Translations under genes and position numbers: made by a program
Shown here: piece by piece, positions 49,833-57,192 of the stretch
How positions within the stretch are numbered: the first letter of the stretch is position 1
Layout of the letters: each line of letters opens with the position of its first letter
The notes under the pieces: generated by a model
The model's input: only the letters and a program-made list of their open reading frames with translations
Database searches by the model: none
What the model was told of the DNA's origin: nothing
Origin: Aldehydirespirator sp965117015
GTDB taxonomy: Bacteria; Actinomycetota; Acidimicrobiia; Acidimicrobiales; Aldehydirespiratoraceae
Assembly (NCBI GenBank): GCA_965117015.1
Contig: OZ220747.1
Location: 2,914,001 to 2,978,000, forward strand
Length of the DNA stretch: 64,000 bases
Direction of reading: 5' to 3'

Positions 49833-50924
49833 GTGCAGGGACTGATACTCGAGGGCACTACCGAGGACAGTGTCCGCCTCTCCGGCGACCTGGAACTGGT
49901 GGGTTCGCTGGCGCCCCGCCAGGTGCGGGTGGAGGTCCGGGCCGCCGGGGTCTGCGGCAGCGACCTGAGCTGCGTGCTGGGCAAGTACTACATGCCCACT
50001 CCCCTGGTCCCCGGACACGAGGCCGCCGGAGTGGTGGTGGAGGTCGGCTCGGCCGTCACCTACTGCTCGGTGGGCGACCACGTGATCCTGTCCACGTTCG
50101 GCAACTGCGGTCACTGCGGTGACTGTGAGGGCGGCGACCCGGGTAATTGCACCAACGTGGCGCTGGGGTCGCTGAGCCAGCCCTTCGCGGAGAAGGGCCA
50201 GCCCATCTACAACTTCGCCAACATCGGCGCCTTCGCCCAGCAGGTCGTGGTCGGCGAGAACCAGTGCATCCCCGTCCCCGCGGATATGCCCCTGGCCGCG
50301 GCCGCGCTGATCGGTTGCGGGGTGGTCACCGGCACCGGCGCGGTGTTCAACCGGGCCAGGGTGCAGATCGGCGACACCGTGGCCGTGATCGGCGCCGGCG
50401 GGGTGGGCCTCAACGTCATCCAGGCCGCCCGGCTGGTCGGCGCCTCCGCCATCATCGCCATCGATCGGGTCGCGGCCAAAGAGGCCCTGGCCCGCGAGTT
50501 CGGCGCCACCGACTTCGTACTGGCCGAGGGCGACGACTTCGACCCGGTGGCCGCGGTCAAGTCGCTGTGCCCCGCGGGCGTGAACCACGCCTTCGAGGTG
50601 GTCGGCAGCACCGCGCTGCTGGCCCAGGCCATCTCGATGACCCGCCCGGGAGGCAACGTGTGCGCGGTGGGTGTGCCGGACCTGGGGGCCAAGGTCACCT
50701 ACCCGTTCCTGGACCTGCACCAGAACAAGAGCCTGCTCGGCATCCGGGCCGGCGGAGCCCGTCCCCGCAAGGACTTTCCCATGCTGGCCGACCTCTACCT
50801 GAGAGGCCGGCTCAAGCTCGACGAGATGATCTCCCGCACCGCCGGCCTCGACGGCCTGCAGGGCGCGTTCGACGCTCTCAAGACCGGAGCCGAGGCCCGT
50901 ACCGTCCTGCTTCCCAACGGCTAG
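49833..50924 (+). CDS. Zinc-dependent alcohol dehydrogenase (MDR family)
   Basis: 363-residue medium-chain dehydrogenase. Catalytic zinc ligands are in AAGVCGSDLS and PGHEAAGVV, the structural zinc cysteines in CGHCGDCEGGDPGNC, and the NAD(P) fold in VIGAGGVGLNVIQAARLVGA. It could oxidise a (terpenoid) alcohol feeding the operon. The GTG start has AGAGGAGG 7 nt upstream; a TAGGTT hexamer near 49791 suggests an additional promoter. Confidence 0.92.
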   Translation: MQGLILEGTTEDSVRLSGDLELVGSLAPRQVRVEVRAAGVCGSDLSCVLGKYYMPTPLVPGHEAAGVVVEVGSAVTYCSVGDHVILSTFGNCGHCGDCEGGDPGNCTNVALGSLSQPFAEKGQPIYNFANIGAFAQQVVVGENQCIPVPADMPLAAAALIGCGVVTGTGAVFNRARVQIGDTVAVIGAGGVGLNVIQAARLVGASAIIAIDRVAAKEALAREFGATDFVLAEGDDFDPVAAVKSLCPAGVNHAFEVVGSTALLAQAISMTRPGGNVCAVGVPDLGAKVTYPFLDLHQNKSLLGIRAGGARPRKDFPMLADLYLRGRLKLDEMISRTAGLDGLQGAFDALKTGAEARTVLLPNG

Positions 50925-50954
50925 TCCTCGACGAGCCCCCAGTTCTTGAGACCT

Positions 50955-51569
50955 TCAGGAAGGGGTCTGATCGAGGCTGTGGGTCAACTGCTCCATCTCG
51001 GCGACCAGGCAGGCCGACACCGATGCTCTGGCGACGGCCTCGCAGCGCGGCAGGTCCTCGATGGCGAAGGGGCTGATCACCACCAGCGTCACGCCGAGCC
51101 CGTCGTCCCGGACCAGGCTCACGCATAGAGCGATCCTGCCGTCGGCGCGACCGTCTGGGGCATCGTCGCCGTGTTCGGTGACCGGCGCCGAGTTCAGGCT
51201 GGCCAGCAGGGCGTCCACGTGGGACGCGGCCAGCGACGTGGTGAATGCGTACGAGGTGGTCTCGCACCCTGTGACCCGGTACAGGCCGCCCCCGAGGTGG
51301 TCCATGTCCATTCCCGATGAGGTGAGAGTCAGTTCCGGCTCATCCATCAGAGCGAAGCCCAGGAGCGTGCCGAGCATCTGCCGGTTCCCGGCGGCCAGGA
51401 CCAGTTCACGGAACTCGGCGGGGTGAAGTGTGCAGCGAGGATCGGTCATCGGCCCGATCGAGCAGTGATGGCCGCTGGGGCTGGTCAACTCGAGGCGGGC
51501 GCCTGGCAGGTGGAACACCAGGGCCGCCGCGATCTGAAGGGTTCCGGCCGTGGGTACGGACGAGGTCAT
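50955..51569 (-). CDS. Hypothetical protein
   Basis: 204 residues with no motif I recognise. It is mildly acidic and lacks signal or membrane segments; the middle (LTSSGMDMDHLGGGLYRVTG) and the end (VVISPFAIEDLPRCEAVARA) look like a mixed alpha/beta soluble domain. A perfect AAAGGAG 7 nt before ATG 51569 supports it as a real gene. It is convergent with the alcohol dehydrogenase and separated from ydjC by about 160 bp, in which I see nothing distinctive. Confidence 0.6.
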   Translation of the reverse strand: MTSSVPTAGTLQIAAALVFHLPGARLELTSPSGHHCSIGPMTDPRCTLHPAEFRELVLAAGNRQMLGTLLGFALMDEPELTLTSSGMDMDHLGGGLYRVTGCETTSYAFTTSLAASHVDALLASLNSAPVTEHGDDAPDGRADGRIALCVSLVRDDGLGVTLVVISPFAIEDLPRCEAVARASVSACLVAEMEQLTHSLDQTPS

Positions 51570-51730
51570 GGATGCGCTCCTTTCGGCGTGGGAGTGCCGC
51601 CGCCAGGGCTGCGGCAGCGAAGGGAGCGGGCTTCGTGCGGGCGCTCCGACCCAGGGCCTGGTCCGTCGCGTGGGGCGAAGGGTCAGCGATCGGCGGGTGA
51701 CTCTAGCCACCAACCGGCTGGCCCGCGTTG

Positions 51731-52600
51731 CTAATTCCTGGGGGCCCGCCAGTTGTCGCGCAGCTCGCGCATGGTGGTCAGATCGTAGGGGCGGGATTCC
51801 AGCCAGTCCTTCCACCCTGCGGTACTGAACAGCTCGTACTCGTCGGTGCGGACATGGAACTGGTCCGGCTCGATGACCTCGATCTCGGCTCCGCCGGGGG
51901 CGTTGGGGTGGAAGGCGCAGTAGGTGAGGCCGGCATCGAGGTCGCTGAGCATGGCCCGGTAGTCGGCCGGCCGGCCGCGCGGCCGGGAGAAGTCCGTCTC
52001 CAGCACGCGGTCGAACACCGGCATCCCCGCCGATCGGGCCGCGGCTGCCGCTTCCTCGAAGGGATTTTCGTCGACGCCGGCCAGGTGGTTGCACGGTCCG
52101 TAGTCGCCCAGGGTGCCGGTGACCAGCACCGGGACGCCGTAGTCGATCCCGACGGCCACATAGCGTTCGCACCATTCCGGCGCGAGGGCCGAGCCCATGT
52201 GGGCGTCGAGGTGGGTGACGTCGATGCCGGCGGCCAGTGCCCGGTCGATCTGGGCCCGCCACTCGGCCTCGACTGCTTCGGGGTGGGCGTGGCGGCGCAC
52301 CGAGGCCACATCTGGCCACAGGTAGCCGTGGTCGTCGATGAGACCGGACGCCGGTCCTGGCCTGGTGATGGGGCCCCAGCGATAGTGGGTCATCTCGGAG
52401 TTGAGCGTCAGGTGCACTCCGCAGTCGAGGCTGGGGTCGGCCGCGGCCTGCTCGGCGATCTCGCTGAACCATGGGCACGGCACCATCACCGAGCCGGCCG
52501 TGATCGTGCCGAAGTGTGACAGCTCCACGAAAGCCCGGTTGGCGCCGTGGTTCATCCCGACATCGTCGGCGTGGATCACCAGCCTGGTGGCGGCGGGCAT
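51731..52600 (-). CDS. YdjC/ChbG-HpnK-family carbohydrate deacetylase
   Basis: 289 residues. Begins with the family metal motif VIHADDVGMN (DD) and has HLTLNSE and THLDAHMGSALAPEW, where the histidines complete the metal site. Members deacetylate chitooligosaccharides or hopanoid sugar heads. Substrate not determinable here. ATG 52600 has TAGCCT 7 nt upstream (52608-52613), so it is probably leaderless and the longer frame is not used. Confidence 0.87.
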   Translation of the reverse strand: MPAATRLVIHADDVGMNHGANRAFVELSHFGTITAGSVMVPCPWFSEIAEQAAADPSLDCGVHLTLNSEMTHYRWGPITRPGPASGLIDDHGYLWPDVASVRRHAHPEAVEAEWRAQIDRALAAGIDVTHLDAHMGSALAPEWCERYVAVGIDYGVPVLVTGTLGDYGPCNHLAGVDENPFEEAAAAARSAGMPVFDRVLETDFSRPRGRPADYRAMLSDLDAGLTYCAFHPNAPGGAEIEVIEPDQFHVRTDEYELFSTAGWKDWLESRPYDLTTMRELRDNWRAPRN

Positions 52601-52607
52601 GCCGACG

Positions 52608-52613
52608 AGGCTA
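52608..52613 (-). promoter_or_regulatory. Candidate -10 element for the YdjC gene
   Basis: Minus-strand TAGCCT, 7 nt before ATG 52600. Confidence 0.45.
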
Positions 52614-52625
52614 GACGGCGTATCT

Positions 52626-52687
52626 CCCCAAATTGGCGACGAAACTGGCCCTGCAGGCACAGTTTCCGCACCAGTTTCGGATTGGGG
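52626..52687. repeat. Inverted repeat in the ydjC-phyH intergenic region
   Basis: CCCCAA ... CGAAACTGG (52626-52648) can pair with CCAGTTTCG ... TTGGGG (52671-52687). An inner CAGTTTC (52660-52666) could pair with the same left arm, giving two exclusive hairpins. It lies between divergent start codons, just upstream of the phyH promoter hexamer. Confidence 0.6.
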
Positions 52688-52707
52688 TCGTCGGGGCCGC
52701 GTGGCCC

Positions 52708-52713
52708 TACCAT
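52708..52713 (+). promoter_or_regulatory. Candidate -10 element for the PhyH gene
   Basis: TACCAT ends 6 nt before GTG 52720 and is the reason for choosing that start. Confidence 0.45.
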
Positions 52714-52719
52714 GCCGCC

Positions 52720-53610
52720 GTGGGTCTGCACCACTTCGCTCGCGATGTCGATCCTGGAGAGGTCAGCGACCATCTGGGTCGCTTCGGCTACGCCATCGTG
52801 GACGATGTGGCCGACCCGGCCCTGCTGGACCGACTGGAAGCCGAGACGACGCCCTACATCGAGGCGTCGGCCGCGGGGCGTGATGAGTACGACGGGCGGT
52901 TCACCCGGCGCACGGGGGCGCTGGTGGCTCGCTGCCCGGCTAGTCGCCCGCTGGTGATGCATCCGCTCGTGGTCGCGGCGGTGAGTCACTTCCTCGGCCA
53001 CGCCAGCGCGGTGCAGCTGCACCTGACCCAAGTCATCTCGGTCGAGCCGGGAGAGACCCGTCAGAAGCTCCACCGCGACGAGATGGCCTTCGACTTCTTC
53101 GACTTCGGCGTCGACTACCACGTGCAGTGCAACACCATGTGGGCGCTGACCGACTTCACAGCGGGCAACGGGGCCACCTGGATCCTTCCCGGCACCTCCG
53201 GCATGGACGACGAGGCGGCCTCGGGCGTGGCCGGTGCCCAGGCCGAGATGCGGCGCGGAAGCGTGCTGTTCTACGAGGGCAAGGTGCTCCACGGCGCCGG
53301 GGCCAACACTTCGGGCGACGTACGCCGGGGAGTGAACATCACGTACGCAGTGGGCTGGGTCCGCCAGGAGGAGAACCAGTACCTGGCCTGCCCGCCGGAG
53401 ATTGCCCGCACCCTCGACGACGACCTGCTGCGCATGATGGGCTACACCCAGGGCGCGTTCGCGCTGGGGTACGTGGGCGATCAGACCGACCCCCTGGCCG
53501 CGCTACGGGGCGGCACGGCCAAGGCCAGGACCATCGGCCAGGTCGCCGAGCACAACACCGACGCCCGCAGCTTCGTGTCCGACATCGACGACATCGGCCG
53601 CGACCAGTAG
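52720..53610 (+). CDS. Phytanoyl-CoA dioxygenase (PhyH) family protein
   Basis: 296 residues. Fe(II) ligands: LHRDEMAF (HxD, about 136-143) and the distal His in VLHGAGANTSGDVRRGVNITY, which also includes the 2OG-binding Arg. The family hydroxylates branched lipids, antibiotics and osmolytes. The substrate is unknown; the WALTDFTAGNGATWILPGTS stretch is typical of the bacterial PhyH group. The frame extends to TTG 52633, but GTG 52720 has TACCAT 6 nt upstream and the conserved region starts after it. Confidence 0.87.
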   Translation: MGLHHFARDVDPGEVSDHLGRFGYAIVDDVADPALLDRLEAETTPYIEASAAGRDEYDGRFTRRTGALVARCPASRPLVMHPLVVAAVSHFLGHASAVQLHLTQVISVEPGETRQKLHRDEMAFDFFDFGVDYHVQCNTMWALTDFTAGNGATWILPGTSGMDDEAASGVAGAQAEMRRGSVLFYEGKVLHGAGANTSGDVRRGVNITYAVGWVRQEENQYLACPPEIARTLDDDLLRMMGYTQGAFALGYVGDQTDPLAALRGGTAKARTIGQVAEHNTDARSFVSDIDDIGRDQ

Positions 53611-53667
53611 AGGTACCGCGGGCCGCGCTGAGCGTTCCCGGCGTCGGCACGCCGGGCTTGCCGGGGA

Positions 53668-55392
53668 CTAGTCGAGGCTGGGGCCGGTGGTGTGGGTGCC
53701 TGAGCGCAGCAGCGCGCCGGGGCGGGCGCCGGTGAACTGCCCCTGGCGGACGATCTCGGTGCCGTTGCAGATCACGTGCTCGATGCCGGTGGCCCCGGCG
53801 TAGAGGCGGGAGGCTCCTGCGGGCAGGTCGGAGCGGAACGTCGTGGGCCCAGACCCGACGGTGGTCTCGTCCAGCACCGCGATGTCGGCGTAGGCCCCCT
53901 CGGCCAGCACTCCCCTGTCGACCAGGCCGTACAGGTCGGCCTGAACCTGGGTGAGCAGGTGGATGGCCTCCTCCAGCGGGATCAGCCCACGCTTTGCTAC
54001 CGCCTCGTTCAGCATGGTGGTGGCGTAGTTGGCCGTCAGGAACAGGTCCAGGTGCGCTCCCGCGTCGGAGGCTCCGATCACGGCCCGCGGGTCTCGCCAG
54101 ATCTCCACCCTTGCCTCCCAGTCGGCCGTCGGCTCGGGCATGGCCGGATTCCCGAACGATGTCTCCAGATCGTCGGCTACGGCCATGTCGCACAAAGCGT
54201 CCCAGGGATCCTGACCCCGCTCCTCGGCGATCTCGCCGACGGTTCGGCCGACACATCCCTCGTTCTCCGGGGCGGGTGAGTGGAGCACCACCTTGCGCTT
54301 CCAGTGGGCCAGCGACCGCAGCGGGTGATCGCCCTGGGCCATCTCGTTGAGCTGGCGGCGCTCTTCCGGGTCGGCCAGGATGCGGAGCTTGTCCTCCTTG
54401 GGCAGCAGCATCACCTCCTCCCAGCCGGGAAGGGCGTCGAGCACGAAGCCGCTGTTGAAGTTCAGGTGCAGCGACAGCATCTGCGGCACGGTCAGGGCCA
54501 CCACTTTGCCGCCCTTAGCGGCGGCGTGGTCGCCGGCGGCCAGCTTGGCCCGGTTCAGATCCATCGACCGGGCCGTGACCGTCATCACGTTCCAGTTGAG
54601 CGGGCTGCGGGCCGCGGTCGACATGTCGGCCATCAACTCCACCGCCCAGTCCTCGAACGGACCCAGCGCGGGGATGAACTCCACCGACGTGCCGTCGTAG
54701 TCGGCCAGCACGGAGCACAGCGCCACCAGCTCGTCGTGCTCGGCGCAGCGGCTGGGAACCATGTTGCCCATCGGGTCGTTGTGGGTGCGCGACCACGACG
54801 ACGAGAAGCCCAGCGCCCCGGCCTCCAGGCCGTCGCGCAACAGTCCCTTCATCGCCTCCAGCTCCTCGTCGGTGCTGGCCCGGCGGACGCTGTCGTCGCC
54901 CATCACCACCCGGCGCAGCGCCGAGTGGCCCACCTTGAAGCCGGCGTTGACGGCCACGTTGCCGTCGATGGCGTCGAAGTACTCGGCCGTGGTCTGCCAG
55001 CTCCACGGCACGCCCTGCTGGAGCGACTCCAGCGGTATGCCCTCCACCCTGGCCAGCATCCGCATCAGGTAGTCGCCGTGGGCCGGGTCGTCGCCCAGAG
55101 GTGCGATGGTGAAACCGCAGTTGCCGCCGATGACGGTTGTCACGCCGTGAAGCGGCGACGGCGACAGGTCCGGGTCCCAGAACACTTGGGCGTCGAGATG
55201 GGTGTGCACGTCGATGAACCCGGGCGTCACCGCCAGGCCGGTGGCGTCGATGGTGGCCGCCGCGGCGGCGCCTCCGTTGACCAGGTTCCCGATGGCCGAG
55301 ATCCGGTCCCCGACGATGCCGATGTCGGCCCGGCGCCGGGGCCCGCCCCGACCGTCGATCACATCGCCGCCCTGGATGAGAAGGTCGAACAT
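53668..55392 (-). CDS. D-aminoacylase/N-acyl-D-amino-acid amidohydrolase family
   Basis: 574-residue urease-superfamily amidohydrolase. VTPGFIDVHTHLDAQVFWDP holds the HxH ligands, GGNCGFTIAPL the family Cys, and GASDAGAHLD the catalytic Asp. The N- and C-terminal beta sandwich (MFDLLIQGGDVIDGRG; LVDRGVLAEGAYADIAVLD) is standard. Members cleave N-acyl-D-amino acids or cyclic amides. ATG 55392 lies 7 nt after TAGCGT (55400-55405), suggesting a leaderless mRNA. Confidence 0.88.
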   Translation of the reverse strand: MFDLLIQGGDVIDGRGGPRRRADIGIVGDRISAIGNLVNGGAAAAATIDATGLAVTPGFIDVHTHLDAQVFWDPDLSPSPLHGVTTVIGGNCGFTIAPLGDDPAHGDYLMRMLARVEGIPLESLQQGVPWSWQTTAEYFDAIDGNVAVNAGFKVGHSALRRVVMGDDSVRRASTDEELEAMKGLLRDGLEAGALGFSSSWSRTHNDPMGNMVPSRCAEHDELVALCSVLADYDGTSVEFIPALGPFEDWAVELMADMSTAARSPLNWNVMTVTARSMDLNRAKLAAGDHAAAKGGKVVALTVPQMLSLHLNFNSGFVLDALPGWEEVMLLPKEDKLRILADPEERRQLNEMAQGDHPLRSLAHWKRKVVLHSPAPENEGCVGRTVGEIAEERGQDPWDALCDMAVADDLETSFGNPAMPEPTADWEARVEIWRDPRAVIGASDAGAHLDLFLTANYATTMLNEAVAKRGLIPLEEAIHLLTQVQADLYGLVDRGVLAEGAYADIAVLDETTVGSGPTTFRSDLPAGASRLYAGATGIEHVICNGTEIVRQGQFTGARPGALLRSGTHTTGPSLD

Positions 55393-55399
55393 GGTGCCG

Positions 55400-55405
55400 A
55401 CGCTA
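55400..55405 (-). promoter_or_regulatory. Candidate -10 element for the D-aminoacylase-like gene
   Basis: Minus-strand TAGCGT, 7 nt before ATG 55392. Confidence 0.45.
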
Positions 55406-55427
55406 GCCGAGCCGCCGGCTGGTCCAG

Positions 55428-55946
55428 TCAGGAGGCCGGCGTCCCTACCTCGTGGAGCCGGCCGTCGGCGACGTCGTACACGAAGCCCCTTATGTGGTCC
55501 TTGTGCGGCAGGAACGGCGAGGAGTGCAGGCGCCGCATCGACTCGGCTACGTCGTCATAGGGGTCCGCGAACGCGTCGAGCGGCCATGAGGGCCTGACAC
55601 CGGTCTCCGCTTCGAGTTCGGACAGGAACCGGTGCTCGTCAAGCAGCTGGAGCCCGCAGCCGGTGTGGTGCACCAGCACCACCTCCCGCGTGCCCAGCAG
55701 CCTCTGCGACAGGCACAGCGACCGGATCACGTCGTCGGTGACCACTCCCCCGGCGTTGCGGATGATGTGGGCCTCGCCGGCGTGCAGCCCGAGGACCCTG
55801 GGCACGTCGATCCGGGCGTCCATGCAGGCCACCACGGCCAGCCGGCGCGCCGGCTCCGCCGGCATCCCGGCGCCGTCGAAGTCCCGGGCGAAGGCGGCGT
55901 TGCCGTCGAGCAGCTCCGGCGTGCTGGGGTGGAAGTCGCCCGTCAC
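55428..55946 (-). CDS. Beta-class carbonic anhydrase
   Basis: 172 residues. Zinc ligands and the catalytic dyad are in VVACMDARIDVPRVLG (Cys, Asp-Arg) and LVHHTGCGLQ (His, Cys); IIRNAGGVVTDD is the conserved core. It matches the short actinobacterial beta-CA subgroup. It may balance CO2/bicarbonate for the biotin-dependent and PEP carboxylases. The GTG start lies 9 bp after the stop of the His-rich lipoprotein gene, so the two are co-transcribed. Confidence 0.9.
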   Translation of the reverse strand: MTGDFHPSTPELLDGNAAFARDFDGAGMPAEPARRLAVVACMDARIDVPRVLGLHAGEAHIIRNAGGVVTDDVIRSLCLSQRLLGTREVVLVHHTGCGLQLLDEHRFLSELEAETGVRPSWPLDAFADPYDDVAESMRRLHSSPFLPHKDHIRGFVYDVADGRLHEVGTPAS

Positions 55947-55955
55947 CGGAGCCCC

Positions 55956-57125
55956 TCAGGAGATCTCCAGTTGGAGTAGCAGCCGGCCCGAGCCCTCGAA
56001 CTCCACCTCGAACACGCCCGGGATCGACGCCGTGAAGGCGAAGTGGGCGGGATTTCCTTCGGATACGCCTCGCAGGATGTCGTAGCCGTGGACGTGGACC
56101 TCTTCGGCGATGTCGGACGTGACCATCAGGGCCACTACCGAGCCGAGCTCGGCCTCGACCCTGTGGACGCCGCCCTCCGGGGCGCCGCCGGCCACGTCCA
56201 CCGTGATCGTCTGGACGGCGTCGGCGATGTCGGCGTCGTAGGGGGTCGGCGCGCCCGCCATCGCGTGGCCGCTGTCGCCGCCGGCCGGCATGGTGGCCTC
56301 GTCCTCGGACACTTCTAGCGTGACGGTCGTCTCCACTGGGGCGCCGCCCGTAGTGAGCGGGGCGTGGTCGTTGGTCTGCAGGGCCACCGTGATCTCGTGG
56401 GTCCCGGCCGGCAGCGGCGGCATCTGGTGCCACGTCTCGTAGACCCGGGCCGCCTTGTCGCCGTTGATGTACAGGTGCATGTGGCCCTCGCCGTCGACGT
56501 GGTCGCCGGAGGCGTTCTCGGGGGCCAGGCGGAAGTTGGACGGCACCGCGTGGAGGCTCCAGCCACCGGCCGGGTCGTCCACCAGTTCCACGGTCACCGA
56601 CGGGTGCGGCTCGTGAGCCTCCCTCGGTTCGACGTGGTCATGGCCCATGGCGTGGTCGTCCGCTTCTCCGGCGACAAAGACGGCGGTGGCGTCGATGACT
56701 TCGCCGTCCACGGCCATCGCCGAATGGTCGTTGGCCGACAGCTCGACCCGCACCTCGTGCTCGCCGGGCGCGAGCGGACCGATGTGGTGCCATTCGCCGT
56801 AGAGCCGCGACACCTTCTCGCCGTCGATGTAGAGGTGCATGTGCCCCTCCCCGTCGATGTGGGCGGTGGACACGTTCTCGGGCACGATCCGGAAGTCGGT
56901 GGTGAGGACCTGGAGGTTCCACCCCTCGACCGGATCCTCGGAGATGTCGATGGCGATGGTCGGCACCGGCACGCCCTCGGCCACCTCGACGACGCTGCCA
57001 TGGTCGTGATGTTCCCCGTTCGCGGCGGTCGTGTCGTCACCGCTGCACGCCAAGGGTGCGAGCACGATGAGAGCCAGCACCGCGGTCCAGAGATATCGAC
57101 CGGCGGGCGTCAGGGGATTCTTCAA
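55956..57125 (-). CDS. His-rich lipoprotein with duplicated domain and cupredoxin-like C-terminus
   Basis: 389 residues. A lipobox (LIVLAPLAC, Cys27) is followed by a short His stretch (GEHHDHG). Two tandem ~110-residue domains share the motif DGEGHMHLYI(D/N)G(E/D)K...Y..WH and a later NDH. The last ~90 residues (EVHVHGYDILRG, then NPAHFAFTASIPGVFEVEF) resemble a cupredoxin-like fold with potential metal histidines. Binding of copper or another metal at the outer membrane face is inferred, not shown. The start is TTG 57125, with a TAGCGT hexamer further upstream at 57162-57167 and GAGG in the leader. Confidence 0.72.
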   Translation of the reverse strand: MKNPLTPAGRYLWTAVLALIVLAPLACSGDDTTAANGEHHDHGSVVEVAEGVPVPTIAIDISEDPVEGWNLQVLTTDFRIVPENVSTAHIDGEGHMHLYIDGEKVSRLYGEWHHIGPLAPGEHEVRVELSANDHSAMAVDGEVIDATAVFVAGEADDHAMGHDHVEPREAHEPHPSVTVELVDDPAGGWSLHAVPSNFRLAPENASGDHVDGEGHMHLYINGDKAARVYETWHQMPPLPAGTHEITVALQTNDHAPLTTGGAPVETTVTLEVSEDEATMPAGGDSGHAMAGAPTPYDADIADAVQTITVDVAGGAPEGGVHRVEAELGSVVALMVTSDIAEEVHVHGYDILRGVSEGNPAHFAFTASIPGVFEVEFEGSGRLLLQLEIS

Positions 57126-57179
57126 GTCTGGGCCTCGTGTCGGGGTGTCCGCTTGGCCCGCACGCTAACGACCTGCGTC

Positions 57180-57185
57180 TAGATT
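57180..57185 (+). promoter_or_regulatory. Candidate -10 element for the Rieske oxygenase gene
   Basis: TAGATT ends 7 nt before GTG 57193. Confidence 0.45.
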
Positions 57186-57192
57186 GGGGCAC

